Part shown: positions 45,712-54,436 of the stretch, one piece after another | Layout of the letters: each line of letters opens with the position of its first letter | How positions within the stretch are numbered: position 1 is the first letter of the stretch | Source: Fulvivirga sp. | GTDB lineage: Bacteria > Bacteroidota > Bacteroidia > Cytophagales > Cyclobacteriaceae | NCBI GenBank assembly: GCA_028280565.1 | Contig: JANQLQ010000115.1 | Coordinates: 1 to 63,904 of the forward strand | Direction: 5' to 3' | Length of the DNA: 63,904 nucleotides | Translations under genes and position numbers: made by a program | The notes under the pieces: model-generated | Databases searched by the model: none | Told to the model about the DNA's origin: nothing | What the model saw: the letters and a program-made list of their open reading frames with translations, nothing else

Positions 45712-46542
45712 ATGTGTCGTACAATTATGCGAGCAAGAGTTTTTACATTATCACTTGTAGCTTGTTTGTATTCCTTTTCATTAATGGCGCAAGAGGGCGC
45801 CGACGAAGGGTCGGATCTTTTTTCGGTCACCTCCCCGGTAACGCTGGATTTTGGCGAGAATGAGGACAAAGACGAGCTGTATGTACCTGAAGAGAAAAAA
45901 CGTAAAAAGAAGGTATTTTACGGGCTGAAAACGAAGAAAAGATTTACCAGGAAGGGGATAGGCGAAAAAACCACGTTCGAGCTATTTTACGTGCTTAAGG
46001 AATTTGAATTACCCGAGACCTTCGTTCGCGATGTCTACTGGCTGGATTATAGGCGCCAGGAAATACGAAAGGGAGGCAAAATAGATCCTAAGTTCGGTGC
46101 GATCTTACATGGCCCTTATAAAAAAATGCGAAACAACCAGGTGCTGGAAGAAGGCATTTTTTACAAGGGTACTAAGCATGGGCGCTGGATGACGTATGAC
46201 AAAAATGATCTATTGTTGGATAAAGCCAAGTACTACAAGGGATGGCCGAAGGAATCACTGGTCAGCTACTATGATAAGAGCCGAAAAAAAATGAAAGAGA
46301 TCATTCCTATAGAATATGGTGAAAAAGAGGGCTACTACTATTATTTTCATAATAACGGCCGGAAGGCTGTAGAGGGTGAATTCCACTGGGATGAACCTGT
46401 AGGAGACTGGGTAGAGTACTATGCCACAGGAAGGAGAAAAAAGGTAGTACGCTATTCGAAAGACCCACATGATGATGAGTACAGGCCGTTCACTTGGAAA
46501 GAATGGAACCGGAAAGGAAAATTGATCTACCAGAAAAGATAA
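45712..46542 (+). CDS. Secreted MORN-like repeat protein
   Basis: A 276-residue protein with a signal peptide (cleavage after SLMAQ); the ATG at 45727 would start directly with the signal RARVFTLSLV and may be the true start. After a lysine-rich linker (EEKKRKKKVFYG) come MORN/YwqK-like repeats: HGPYKKMRNNQVLEEGIFYKG, KHGRWMTYDKNDLLLDKAKYYKG, KEGYYYYFHNNGRKAVEGEF and PVGDWVEYYATGRRKKVVRY. Such repeats are common in Bacteroidota envelope proteins of unknown function. No partner gene is evident. Confidence 0.8.
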   Translation: MCRTIMRARVFTLSLVACLYSFSLMAQEGADEGSDLFSVTSPVTLDFGENEDKDELYVPEEKKRKKKVFYGLKTKKRFTRKGIGEKTTFELFYVLKEFELPETFVRDVYWLDYRRQEIRKGGKIDPKFGAILHGPYKKMRNNQVLEEGIFYKGTKHGRWMTYDKNDLLLDKAKYYKGWPKESLVSYYDKSRKKMKEIIPIEYGEKEGYYYYFHNNGRKAVEGEFHWDEPVGDWVEYYATGRRKKVVRYSKDPHDDEYRPFTWKEWNRKGKLIYQKR

Positions 46543-46607
46543 GTGAGTATTAGGTACCTAAAGTTGAGTTAAGTGTAATTGTACGGTTAGCTGTTTTTTT
46601 AAATCCC

Positions 46608-46692
46608 GTTCTCAAAGTCGGCAGTTGGCAAGAAGCAGTCGGCAACCCTATATTTTTTGACTATTGCCCTTTGCCTACTGATCGAGAACCTT
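46608..46692. repeat. GCAGT/GGCAA inverted element, copy 2
   Basis: GTTCTC..GTCGGCAGTTGGCAAGAAGC forms the left arm, and TTGCCCTTTGCCTACTGATC..GAGAAC the right arm, with an AT-rich loop. Same family as 32774-32872 and 51993-52148. Confidence 0.6.
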
Positions 46693-46743
46693 CCAATACC
46701 TCCAACCTACTTATCCTGTACCCGGTACGTCATTTATTCGATA

Positions 46744-47109
46744 CTAGCCAAAAGCGTCTTCAAAATGAAAAAGCTTGTATCCATTTCCTTCTAAGTGGAT
46801 AGCGATCACGTCGAAGCGTATGTCACCATGCCAATTGGCCTTGTAGATGTATTCTTCGGCTCCTTCCATTATTTTATTCGCCTTTTTCTGATCTACTGAC
46901 TCCTCCGGGTGACCATAGGCAACATAACTCTTGGTTTTGACTTCAACAAAAACAAGGACACCCTCTTTTTTGGCGATGAGGTCAATTTCCGATCTTTTAT
47001 AGCGCCAATTCCTCTCGACGACTTGGTAGTCCGTCGCTAAAAGATGCCTGGCGGCGATGTCTTCCCCTTTTTTGCCAATTGCTGGCTTATCTTGTTTTTG
47101 TAACGTCAC
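46744..47109 (-). CDS. YraN family protein (UPF0102), predicted endonuclease
   Basis: A 121-residue protein with the PD-(D/E)xK-like core: GKKGEDIAARHLL near the N-terminus, then WRYKRSEIDLIAKKEGVLVFVEVKTK with the acidic pair and the lysine. It matches the UPF0102/YraN family, related to Holliday-junction resolvases. Its role in vivo is not established. It is divergent from lipB. Confidence 0.92.
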   Translation of the reverse strand: MTLQKQDKPAIGKKGEDIAARHLLATDYQVVERNWRYKRSEIDLIAKKEGVLVFVEVKTKSYVAYGHPEESVDQKKANKIMEGAEEYIYKANWHGDIRFDVIAIHLEGNGYKLFHFEDAFG

Positions 47110-47305
47110 CCCCTACTCTTTTCAGTGTGTAATGTGGATATTTGTAAAGTGATACGAGCGAGCCATTTTCCAGGCGTGCTACTCCCAAAATTAGGGCTTT
47201 ACATTTTTAAGACCTCTATGTATATTTTGAGGGTGCGCTTTCCCGGGCAATGAGCCGTATGACGGCGTTAAATCTCTTTTATAGGCGTGTAATTTAGGCA
47301 AATAC

Positions 47306-48025
47306 GTGAACAACTATCTCAACAAAACGGTTAAATTGATAGACTTAGGTAAGGTGGACTACAAACTGGCGTGGGATTACCAGCAAGAGCTGTTTAACGG
47401 CATTGTGGAGTTAAAGATAGAAAACCGGAAACATGACAATGAACAACAGCAGATCACGCCTAACTACCTACTTTTTTGCGAACATCCCCACGTATTTACA
47501 TTAGGTAAGAGTGGATCTGAAGACCATCTTTTAATAGACAAGCAAGAGCTTGAGTCTAAGAATATTTCATATTATAAAATAAATCGTGGGGGTGATATTA
47601 CCTATCATGGCCCGGGACAAATTGTAAGCTACCCTGTGCTAGATTTGGATAATTTTTTTACTGACATACACAAGTACCTGAGGCTATTAGAGGAGGCTGT
47701 GATCCAAACCTTAAAAGAATATGGACTGAACCCGGGGCGTATTCCAGGTCTTACCGGCGTATGGCTGGACTATGAGGACCTAGAAAACGCTAGGAAGATC
47801 TGCGCGTTTGGCGTGAAATCCAGCCGATGGGTGACCATGCACGGGTTAGCGCTGAATGTAAACACGCACATGGATTATTTTGACTATATCGTCCCCTGTG
47901 GTATTGAAGATAAAGCGGTAACTTCTATGGAAAAGGAACTGGGACGCAAACAAGACCTGCAGGAAGTTAAAGACCTGCTGAAACAAAATATTGCCAGTGC
48001 ATTTGAAATGAACATCTTGACATGA
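47306..48025 (+). CDS. lipB: Octanoyl-[acyl-carrier-protein]:protein N-octanoyltransferase
   Basis: A 239-residue LipB that moves the octanoyl group from ACP to the lipoyl domains of 2-oxoacid dehydrogenases and the glycine cleavage H protein, the first step of lipoate synthesis. Signatures: RGGDITYHGPGQIVSYPVLDL, the catalytic lysine in KICAFGVKSSRW and the catalytic cysteine in YIVPCGIEDKAVTS near residue 197. The start is GTG 47306. It overlaps the next gene by 4 bp (ATGA), so the two are coupled. Confidence 0.95.
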   Translation: MNNYLNKTVKLIDLGKVDYKLAWDYQQELFNGIVELKIENRKHDNEQQQITPNYLLFCEHPHVFTLGKSGSEDHLLIDKQELESKNISYYKINRGGDITYHGPGQIVSYPVLDLDNFFTDIHKYLRLLEEAVIQTLKEYGLNPGRIPGLTGVWLDYEDLENARKICAFGVKSSRWVTMHGLALNVNTHMDYFDYIVPCGIEDKAVTSMEKELGRKQDLQEVKDLLKQNIASAFEMNILT

Positions 48026-48426
48026 GAAAGGACATTGATATACCCAAGGTAAAGAATGTGACGGTGGCCGTAGCCAAAAAAACAAACGAACATGACGAAG
48101 AGGAATGGAGCGTACACCTGATCAATAAAAACGACGTGAACATTGAAAATACCTTGGTTACCTCTAAAGGCTACGGTGAGCATAATGGCGAAACACAAAA
48201 AACCTCCACGCTGAGGCATTTTTTAGAAACAGTAGAAGCACAAAGCACCGCCTTGATAGAGCCCATCCAGCCCGAGATCTTTCACTTGTATAATGAATAT
48301 TGGGTGAGCTATTATATCGGGAGAGAGATCTTTGATAGGAAGTATGTGTTCGTGCCGGAGTCCATTTCTGCCGATAATCTAATTTATATTAAAGAACTGG
48401 AAATGGAAGGAATTTTACATTCCTAA
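48022..48426 (+). CDS. Conserved hypothetical protein coupled to LipB
   Basis: A 134-residue soluble protein with no recognised domain and no signal peptide. Visible features are a beta-rich N-terminal half (VKNVTVAVAKKTNEHDEEEWSVHLINKN) and a C-terminal WVSYYIGREIFDRKYVFVPESI segment. Its start overlaps the lipB stop, so it is produced together with LipB. I recall similar small proteins next to lipB in other Bacteroidota; the coupling suggests a link to lipoylation, but no function is known. Confidence 0.8.
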   Translation: MRKDIDIPKVKNVTVAVAKKTNEHDEEEWSVHLINKNDVNIENTLVTSKGYGEHNGETQKTSTLRHFLETVEAQSTALIEPIQPEIFHLYNEYWVSYYIGREIFDRKYVFVPESISADNLIYIKELEMEGILHS

Positions 48427-49009
48427 CCCGGTGTGCTCACATCTTTGCATTCATGCTGTGGCCTATGCAGTTTAGCTCAACGTGAGTTGGGTTAATAAAG
48501 CACTCCAAAACAACTTGTTTTGCTGCTGAACGTCCTTGAAAATTAGCTTTGATAGTAAAACGTTCAATTTTGACAAGTTCAGCTATATTTTTAAAGTATT
48601 TCGGGTTATGCCGGTTTGGAAACAAGCAGTTTAAGTGGGATTTTGTGGTTCTAAACCCAGTTTTCATTTTCTTTTGGGCGCCCAAAAGAAAACGAAACAA
48701 AAGAAAAGGGTGCCAGCAACAAAGCCCATTTTCCCCTCGAAATGCGCTATCTAGCCGCTATAGGCCGCTTACCCACAGGCCTCAAATGGGCCGCGCTGTT
48801 CCTGGACGTCTCCCCTCCATACGCCACTTGAATTTTTAATGATGCCCTGCCGCGTATTGCAAATCAGCTCTTAACAGCAGGAGATATAAGGTGATCTCCG
48901 TGGCCCTCTACGGTTCCCTCCGTTTTCCCAGTGGTTAAACAATGGACTACCCGTCCATTAAACCCGAAACTCACATTAGCTGAAGTTTTGACCATCCCGT
49001 AGGCCTGCG
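48427..49009. other. Gene-free region with a 26-bp perfect palindrome
   Basis: 583 bp between two genes ending here from opposite sides (convergent). It contains the palindrome at 48667-48692 and GC-rich words such as CCGCTATAGGCCG. No credible gene; the open frames on both strands look random. Confidence 0.5.
48667..48692. repeat. 26-bp perfect palindrome centred on GGGCGCCC
   Basis: The left half is TTTTCTTTTGGGC (48667-48679) and the right half GCCCAAAAGAAAA (48680-48692), with no loop. It is followed by AACGAAACAAAAGAAAAGGG. It lies in a convergent intergenic region and may act as a bidirectional terminator or belong to a dispersed repeat. Confidence 0.6.
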
Positions 49010-50179
49010 TTAAGGGATATTCTCTAAGTATTTATAGGCTGATCCCGTATTGATCAGCAACACCTTATCTTCACGCTTGATCACACCCTGTTCCAATAGT
49101 TTTTCCAGTGACATCAAGAGCGCTCCGCCCTCGGGAGCCACGAACAACCCCTCGTATTTTGCCAGCATTTTTACGCCTTCGATCATCTGCTGATCATCAA
49201 CAGCCAATGCAGATCCCTTGGAGGTTTTTAAAATATCGAGAATAAGATCCTTAGCAAAAGGTTTGGGTACGGCTAGCCCGTTGGCAATAGAGGGGCCTAA
49301 GGCAGGATCGCCGTGCTGGCTGTGGAAGGCATGGACGATCGGGGCACAATTAGCCGCCTGCACGGCAATCATTTTGGGCAAGGGACCCTCTAACCAGCCC
49401 ATCTCCCTCCACTCTAAAAATGCTTTCCATATCCCTACTAAACCCGTACCTCCTCCACAGGGATACACAATGGCGTCCGGCAATTGTCCCTCGAATTGTT
49501 CCGCTATTTCAAACCCCATGGTCTTTTTACCTTCTAGACGAAAAGGCTCTTTCATAGTGGATACATCCGCATACCCATGCTCTTTCTTTAGCTCCTGCGC
49601 GATCTTTCCACAGGTATCGATCAAGCCATCGGCCAGTACCAGCTCAGCTCCAAAATATTGACATTCCTTTTTGAAAACCTCGGGTGTATGCCTTGGCATT
49701 ACTACCGTAGCTTTGATCCCCGCTTTAGCACAGTAGGCGCTTAATGCGCCCCCGGCATTACCCGCGGTAGGTACCACGCAATGTGTTTTGCCGGATTGCT
49801 TGATCATAGACACGGCCATGCTTAGCCCCCTGGCTTTAAATGAGCCTGTGGGATTTAAGGCTTCGTCTTTTACAAACAAATTCTCAATCCCTAGCTTGCT
49901 TCCAAGCCTCTGCAAGGGGATCACAGGGGTCAAGCCCTCTCCAAGACTAACAATGTCCTCCCGCTTCGACAAAGGCAATAACCGGAAATAGCGCCACATG
50001 CCCTGCTCTGCAATATGGAAGTTAGCTTTATCAATACCGGTTAAAAAACCATAACGAGCCAACAATGGGGAATGACAATCTTCGCAATAGGACGGTAGCG
50101 TCTCACGCTCCACTACCTGGCGGCAATTGGAACACTCAAAATGAGATAGATGCGAAACGGGGGCTTCGGCTAACTTCAT
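49010..50179 (-). CDS. thrC-like: Threonine synthase-like PLP enzyme
   Basis: A 389-residue pyridoxal-phosphate enzyme of fold type II. The N-terminal zinc-ribbon has cysteines at 16, 19, 32 and 35 (CSNC..YCEDC). The cofactor lysine is Lys115 in NPTGSFKARG. The phosphate-binding glycine loop is PCGGGTGLVG and the serine-threonine region AGNAGGALSAY. Threonine synthase converts O-phosphohomoserine to threonine. It is not next to thrA or thrB but behind a LysR gene, so it could be a dedicated paralogue with another amino-acid substrate. A palindromic operator candidate lies about 70 bp upstream. Confidence 0.85.
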   Translation of the reverse strand: MKLAEAPVSHLSHFECSNCRQVVERETLPSYCEDCHSPLLARYGFLTGIDKANFHIAEQGMWRYFRLLPLSKREDIVSLGEGLTPVIPLQRLGSKLGIENLFVKDEALNPTGSFKARGLSMAVSMIKQSGKTHCVVPTAGNAGGALSAYCAKAGIKATVVMPRHTPEVFKKECQYFGAELVLADGLIDTCGKIAQELKKEHGYADVSTMKEPFRLEGKKTMGFEIAEQFEGQLPDAIVYPCGGGTGLVGIWKAFLEWREMGWLEGPLPKMIAVQAANCAPIVHAFHSQHGDPALGPSIANGLAVPKPFAKDLILDILKTSKGSALAVDDQQMIEGVKMLAKYEGLFVAPEGGALLMSLEKLLEQGVIKREDKVLLINTGSAYKYLENIP

Positions 50180-50244
50180 GGATAGTAGTGGTTGTATTTA
50201 GTGGTGAAGCTACCGATTCAATATAAACTGTCCAATCGTATTTT

Positions 50245-50271
50245 GTTATACCTTATAACTTTTAGTTATAA
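50245..50271. promoter_or_regulatory. LysR-type operator candidate: GTTATA-cct-TATAAC-tttta-GTTATAA
   Basis: Three alternating half-sites form two perfect inverted repeats: GTTATA/TATAAC with a 3-bp spacer, and TTATAAC/GTTATAA with a 5-bp spacer. They lie 66-92 bp upstream of the threonine synthase-like gene and overlap the stop codon of the LysR gene (50262-50264). The AT-rich inverted symmetry fits LysR-family boxes. Confidence 0.6.
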
Positions 50272-51170
50272 TGATTGGCAGCGAAACGAATAAAAGCCTT
50301 GTTCATGCCTTCGTCTTCCGATCCGTGGCGTTGAATGAAATAAAAGTCCCGGCTTACACTAAAGTTTTCAATAAAAATGCGGGTCAGTTCCCCGCTCTTT
50401 AGCTGTTTGGCCACTGATTTCATAGGCAAAAAGCCTAGGGTTCCCCTAAGTTTATCGGCCAAGATAAAATTTTTTAATGCCTCAGTGCCTCCCAAGCGTA
50501 TGCGCACATTCAGATCAGAAAGGCCAACGTGGTGATATCCTAAGGCCTGCTGTACCACCGCCAGTGTTCCGGACCCTCGCTCCCTAAGCGCTAGCGGCAA
50601 CGAACGTAGTTCGTCCAAGGTGACTTTTTGGCGTTTTGCCAATTCACTGGTGGAAGAGCACACCAGCACCACCTCGTCCGTGATAAAGTGATTGTAATGA
50701 ATGGAAGAGATCTTGGTTTTACCTTCCACAATGCCCAGGTCGATCTTATGTTCCACAAGCGCGCTAAGGATGCTTTCAGAGTTCCTGTTCATCAAACGGA
50801 TGTCTACATTATCAAAGGCATAACGAAAGGCAGCCAAGATCGGTGGCAAAATATAAAGCGCCACCGTTGTGCTTGCCCCTATGTTTAACTCTCCACGGGC
50901 ACGGTATTCATTGGCTTGCGTGCTGATCTCGTAGTCGAGTTGTTTTTTAATCGCCTGTCCTTTGAGGAGATGACCGCGCAAAATATTGCCCGCAGCAGTG
51001 AGTTGTACCGTAGAACCCTTGCGCTCAAACAAACTTACTTTGTAAAACTCTTCCAGTGATTTAATGTGTTTACTGACCGCCGGCTGGGAAATGAAAAGCA
51101 CTTCCGCAGCTTTTGAAAAGCTCAGAGAGGTGGATACTTCGAGGAATACTTCATGCTTAAAGGATAACAT
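50262..51170 (-). CDS. LysR-family transcriptional regulator (CysL-like)
   Basis: A 302-residue regulator. The N-terminal winged HTH (residues about 3-62) contains FLEVSTSLSFSKAAEVLFISQPAVSKHIKSLEEFYKVSLFERKG. The C-terminal substrate-binding domain includes GELNIGASTTVALYILPPILAAFR, a CysL/YwfK-subfamily feature, and LALRERGSGTLAVVQQAL. It is transcribed toward the threonine synthase-like gene, 82 bp away, and probably activates it in response to a small metabolite. A 74-bp gap separates it from the divergent exonuclease gene. Confidence 0.93.
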   Translation of the reverse strand: MLSFKHEVFLEVSTSLSFSKAAEVLFISQPAVSKHIKSLEEFYKVSLFERKGSTVQLTAAGNILRGHLLKGQAIKKQLDYEISTQANEYRARGELNIGASTTVALYILPPILAAFRYAFDNVDIRLMNRNSESILSALVEHKIDLGIVEGKTKISSIHYNHFITDEVVLVCSSTSELAKRQKVTLDELRSLPLALRERGSGTLAVVQQALGYHHVGLSDLNVRIRLGGTEALKNFILADKLRGTLGFLPMKSVAKQLKSGELTRIFIENFSVSRDFYFIQRHGSEDEGMNKAFIRFAANHYN

Positions 51171-51244
51171 TAGGTTTCAGGTGCGCTAGTTGTTGAAAAG
51201 AATTCCACTATTTTAGCTTCAATCATCCATCACTTTCTATTCTT

Positions 51245-51964
51245 ATGAGTAAAGGTCTGCAAAATATCTTATTTCTTGACATTGAAACGGTAGGGATCAC
51301 CTATAACTACGATGAACTAAGCGAACGCCTCAAAACCCAATGGGCCAGGAAGGCAGCATTTATCAAACGTGATAACGATATGACCGACGAAGAGTTGTTT
51401 GTACAGCGTGCCGGCATTTATGCAGAATTCGGGAAGATCGTCACCTTAGGGCTAGGCTATTTCACTACTGAAGACAATACCCTCACCTTTCGCACCAAGG
51501 CCCTTTATTACGATAATGAAAAAGAGCTGCTCGTTCGTTTCAGTGAGCTTTTGGAGAAGATCAACAAAGATGACCTGGTCTTATGCGCCCATAACGGGAG
51601 GGAGTTTGATTTCCCGTACCTAAGCCGGCGGATGCTGGTGAATGGTATTCCCCTGCCCCCGGCACTGGACTTGGCCGGGAAAAAGCCATGGGAAGTAAAT
51701 CACCTGGATACCATGGACCTTTGGAAATTTGGGGATTACAAACACTACACCTCTTTAGAGTTGCTGGCAACCATCTTTGATATCGACTCTAGTAAAACCG
51801 GGATGGATGGCAGCATGGTAAACACCGCCTATTATGAAAAAAACCAGCTGAAAGAAATTGCCGATTACTGCGTAGAAGATGTGATTGTCACCGCGCAGGT
51901 CTATTTAAAGCTTAAAAGCATCTCTTATAAAGAGTTGAAAATAGTGTATACAGATCCCAACTAG
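51245..51964 (+). CDS. DEDD-type 3'-5' exonuclease (PolB-like)
   Basis: A 239-residue soluble nuclease of the RNase H-like DEDD superfamily. Exo I is LFLDIETVG near residue 11, exo II is LVLCAHNGREFDFPYL, and exo III is EIADYCVEDVIVTAQVYL (DEDDy type). It resembles the stand-alone family B polymerase-associated exonucleases common in Bacteroidota. It probably acts on DNA 3' ends in replication or repair. It is followed by a repeat and then RNase R. Confidence 0.9.
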   Translation: MSKGLQNILFLDIETVGITYNYDELSERLKTQWARKAAFIKRDNDMTDEELFVQRAGIYAEFGKIVTLGLGYFTTEDNTLTFRTKALYYDNEKELLVRFSELLEKINKDDLVLCAHNGREFDFPYLSRRMLVNGIPLPPALDLAGKKPWEVNHLDTMDLWKFGDYKHYTSLELLATIFDIDSSKTGMDGSMVNTAYYEKNQLKEIADYCVEDVIVTAQVYLKLKSISYKELKIVYTDPN

Positions 51965-51992
51965 TGATATGAAGTAATAAGTCTATACGTTG

Positions 51993-52148
51993 TAGTCGGC
52001 CGTTGGCAAGAAGCAGTTGGCAAAAATATTCTTATCGCTTATCTGGGCTCTTTTGTTATGCTTAGAACTTGTACGTTATAAATATTTAGCCTAAGAAATA
52101 ATCAAATCTCTAAATGATCAATTCATTTGCCAACTGCCGACTTTTTAG
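51993..52148. repeat. GCAGT/GGCAA inverted element, copy 3
   Basis: Left arm AGTCGGCCGTTGGCAAGAAG, then CAGTTGGCAAA; right arm TTTGCCAACTGCCGACTTTT. The loop is about 90 bp. Same family as 32774-32872 and 46608-46692; two of the three share GGCAAGAAGCAGT. Confidence 0.6.
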
Positions 52149-52172
52149 GACTAACAATTTAATAAACCCCTA

Positions 52173-52206
52173 TTTCAACAAACGATCTATAATAATTGCA
52201 TCTTTG
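52173..52206 (+). promoter_or_regulatory. Bacteroidota-type promoter candidate for rnr
   Basis: TTTC at 52173-52176 and CATCTTTG at 52199-52206 resemble the -33 TTTG and -7 TAnnTTTG consensus with 22 bases between. It ends only 7 bp before the rnr start codon, implying a very short leader. Confidence 0.35.
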
Positions 52207-52213
52207 TATTTGA

Positions 52214-54367
52214 ATGAGTAAAAAGAGAAAAAAGACAAAGCCTAGCAAGTCAAAGGGTATTGCCGAAAAGTTACGATCAAGGATCACCTCCCTACTGAAT
52301 GCCAATATCCATAGTGCATACACCTCCAAGCAGGTGATCCGCAAGCTGGGCTTCAAGAGAAAAGATTATAACCGGGAGGTCCCGTACGTATTAGCCCAGC
52401 TGGAGCGCGAAGGTAAGATTGCCGCGCTTAGCCACGGAGCGTATAAAAGTGTTAGGGAGCCCGAAGTAGTAGTGGGCAAAGTAGATCACGTCAATCCAAG
52501 ATTTGGCTACATCGTTTCCAGTGATTCTGAGCAAGACATCTATGTCAAGACGCGTGACCTTAAAAATGCTGTCGATGGCGACACGGTAAAGGTAAGTATA
52601 GCCTTTTCAAAACACGGAAAACATCCCGAAGGGAAGGTTTTTGAGATCGTGGAAAGAGGTCGCACGGAACTGGTAGGCCGTATCGAGTTCTCACCGCGTT
52701 TCGCCTTTGTCGTCGCGGACAATCGCAAGATCTACCAGGATATATTTGTGCCACTGGATAAAACCATGGGCGCTGCCCACAATGATAAAGTGATCATTAA
52801 AATCAGCCAATGGCCGGCGCATGATAAAAGCCCGGAGGGCGAAGTGGTAAAGGTATTGGGCAAAGCCGGGGATAACGAAGCGGAGATCCACTCGATCATG
52901 GCGGAGTTTGATCTGCCGTTTGAATTTCCCGCACATGTATTAGAAGCTGCCAAGAAGATCAGGCCGGGCTTTACCAAGACCGAAATTGCCAAAAGAAGGG
53001 ATTTCAGGGAGATCCTCACGTTTACCATCGACCCGGAAGATGCTAAGGACTTTGACGATGCTTTGTCGTTCCGTTCACTCGAAAACGGTCACTACGAGGT
53101 AGGCGTACACATTGCAGATGTTACACACTATGTAAAACCCGGTTCGGAAGTAGAAAAAGAAGGCTACACCAGGGCGACTTCAGTGTACTTGGTAGATCGT
53201 ACCGTGCCGATGCTGCCGGAGCGCCTTTCCAACGAGCTGTGCTCCTTGCGGCCAAAGGAAGATAAGTTCACATTTTCTGCCGTTTTCGAGATGGATCGAG
53301 AGGCTAAAATTATCCAGCAATGGTTCGGCCGCACGATCATCCACTCAGATCACCGGTTCACTTATGAAGAGGCACAGCAGCGGATCGAAAGCGGGGAGGG
53401 AGATTTTGCCGAAACACTAAAAATTCTAAATGAGCTTGCCTTACAAATGCGTAAGCAAAGATTCCGTAAGGGGGCGGTAAACTTCGAAACGACCGAGGTA
53501 CGTTTTAAACTGGATGAGAATGGCAAACCATTAGGGGTGATACCCAAAGTACGTAAAGATGCCCATAAGCTGATCGAAGAATTTATGTTGCTGGCAAACA
53601 AGCAGGTGGCCACCTTTATTTATGACATGAAAAAGGGGAAAGATAAAAATACCTTTGTTTATCGTACCCATGATTATCCCGACCCTGAAAAGGTAGCTAC
53701 CTTTGCTACTTTTGCACGGCGCTTTGGACACGACATAAAAGTGGATGATGCTTCCATATCTGGTTCACTGAACGAGCTTATGGACAAGATCGAAGGCCGC
53801 CCGGAAGAGAATGTATTACAGCAGCTGGCCATTCGTGCTATGGCTAAGGCAAAGTATACTACGGAAGCTATCGGTCATTTTGGTCTTTCCTTTCCCCACT
53901 ACACCCATTTTACCTCTCCTATTCGCCGCTACCCGGACATGATGGTTCACCGCCTTTTGCAGCATTATCTCGATGGGCGCAACTCCGTGGATAAAGAAGA
54001 TTATGAGGATAAATGCGAGCACTCCTCCGACCGGGAAAAACGGGCAGCAGATGCCGAACGCGCGAGTATTAAATACAAACAGGTAGAATTTATGCAGGGC
54101 GTGGAGGATAAAGTGTTTGAAGGAGTGATCTCCGGGGTGACAGAGTGGGGCATTTTTGTTGAGATCGTAGAGACCAAATGTGAGGGAATGGTCCGTATGG
54201 CAGATCTAAAGGATGATTTCTATGAATTTGACGACGAAAATTACCGCGTGATCGGCCGTCATAATAAAAAGATGTATACTTTGGGGGATAAAGTAGCTGT
54301 TCGCGTAAAAAATACTGACATCGACCGTAGAACAATTGACCTCGAATTTGTTGAAGAAATTGTGTAA
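52214..54367 (+). CDS. rnr: Ribonuclease R
   Basis: A 717-residue 3'-5' exoribonuclease. An N-terminal helical/winged segment (residues about 10-75, SAYTSKQVIRKLGF) is followed by two cold-shock/OB domains (about 80-230). The catalytic RNB domain begins about residue 245 with the acidic motif DPEDAKDFDDALS near residues 272-284. A C-terminal S1 domain is at about 630-717 (KVFEGVISGVTEWGIFVEI). It degrades structured RNA and rRNA/tmRNA-tagged messages. The start at 52214 gives the expected length. It ends 69 bp before the polyprenyl synthase gene. Confidence 0.95.
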   Translation: MSKKRKKTKPSKSKGIAEKLRSRITSLLNANIHSAYTSKQVIRKLGFKRKDYNREVPYVLAQLEREGKIAALSHGAYKSVREPEVVVGKVDHVNPRFGYIVSSDSEQDIYVKTRDLKNAVDGDTVKVSIAFSKHGKHPEGKVFEIVERGRTELVGRIEFSPRFAFVVADNRKIYQDIFVPLDKTMGAAHNDKVIIKISQWPAHDKSPEGEVVKVLGKAGDNEAEIHSIMAEFDLPFEFPAHVLEAAKKIRPGFTKTEIAKRRDFREILTFTIDPEDAKDFDDALSFRSLENGHYEVGVHIADVTHYVKPGSEVEKEGYTRATSVYLVDRTVPMLPERLSNELCSLRPKEDKFTFSAVFEMDREAKIIQQWFGRTIIHSDHRFTYEEAQQRIESGEGDFAETLKILNELALQMRKQRFRKGAVNFETTEVRFKLDENGKPLGVIPKVRKDAHKLIEEFMLLANKQVATFIYDMKKGKDKNTFVYRTHDYPDPEKVATFATFARRFGHDIKVDDASISGSLNELMDKIEGRPEENVLQQLAIRAMAKAKYTTEAIGHFGLSFPHYTHFTSPIRRYPDMMVHRLLQHYLDGRNSVDKEDYEDKCEHSSDREKRAADAERASIKYKQVEFMQGVEDKVFEGVISGVTEWGIFVEIVETKCEGMVRMADLKDDFYEFDDENYRVIGRHNKKMYTLGDKVAVRVKNTDIDRRTIDLEFVEEIV

Positions 54368-54436
54368 CTGGAAATCATCAAAAAATCAATACTCCCCGGC
54401 TAGGTAAAGCGTAGGAGGATAAAGAATACGTACCCT

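Noticed and set aside
48437-48839. Minus (48437-48700) and plus (48549-48839) frames in the gap after the LipB partner
   Set aside because: They overlap each other and the 26-bp palindrome and have no protein-like features.
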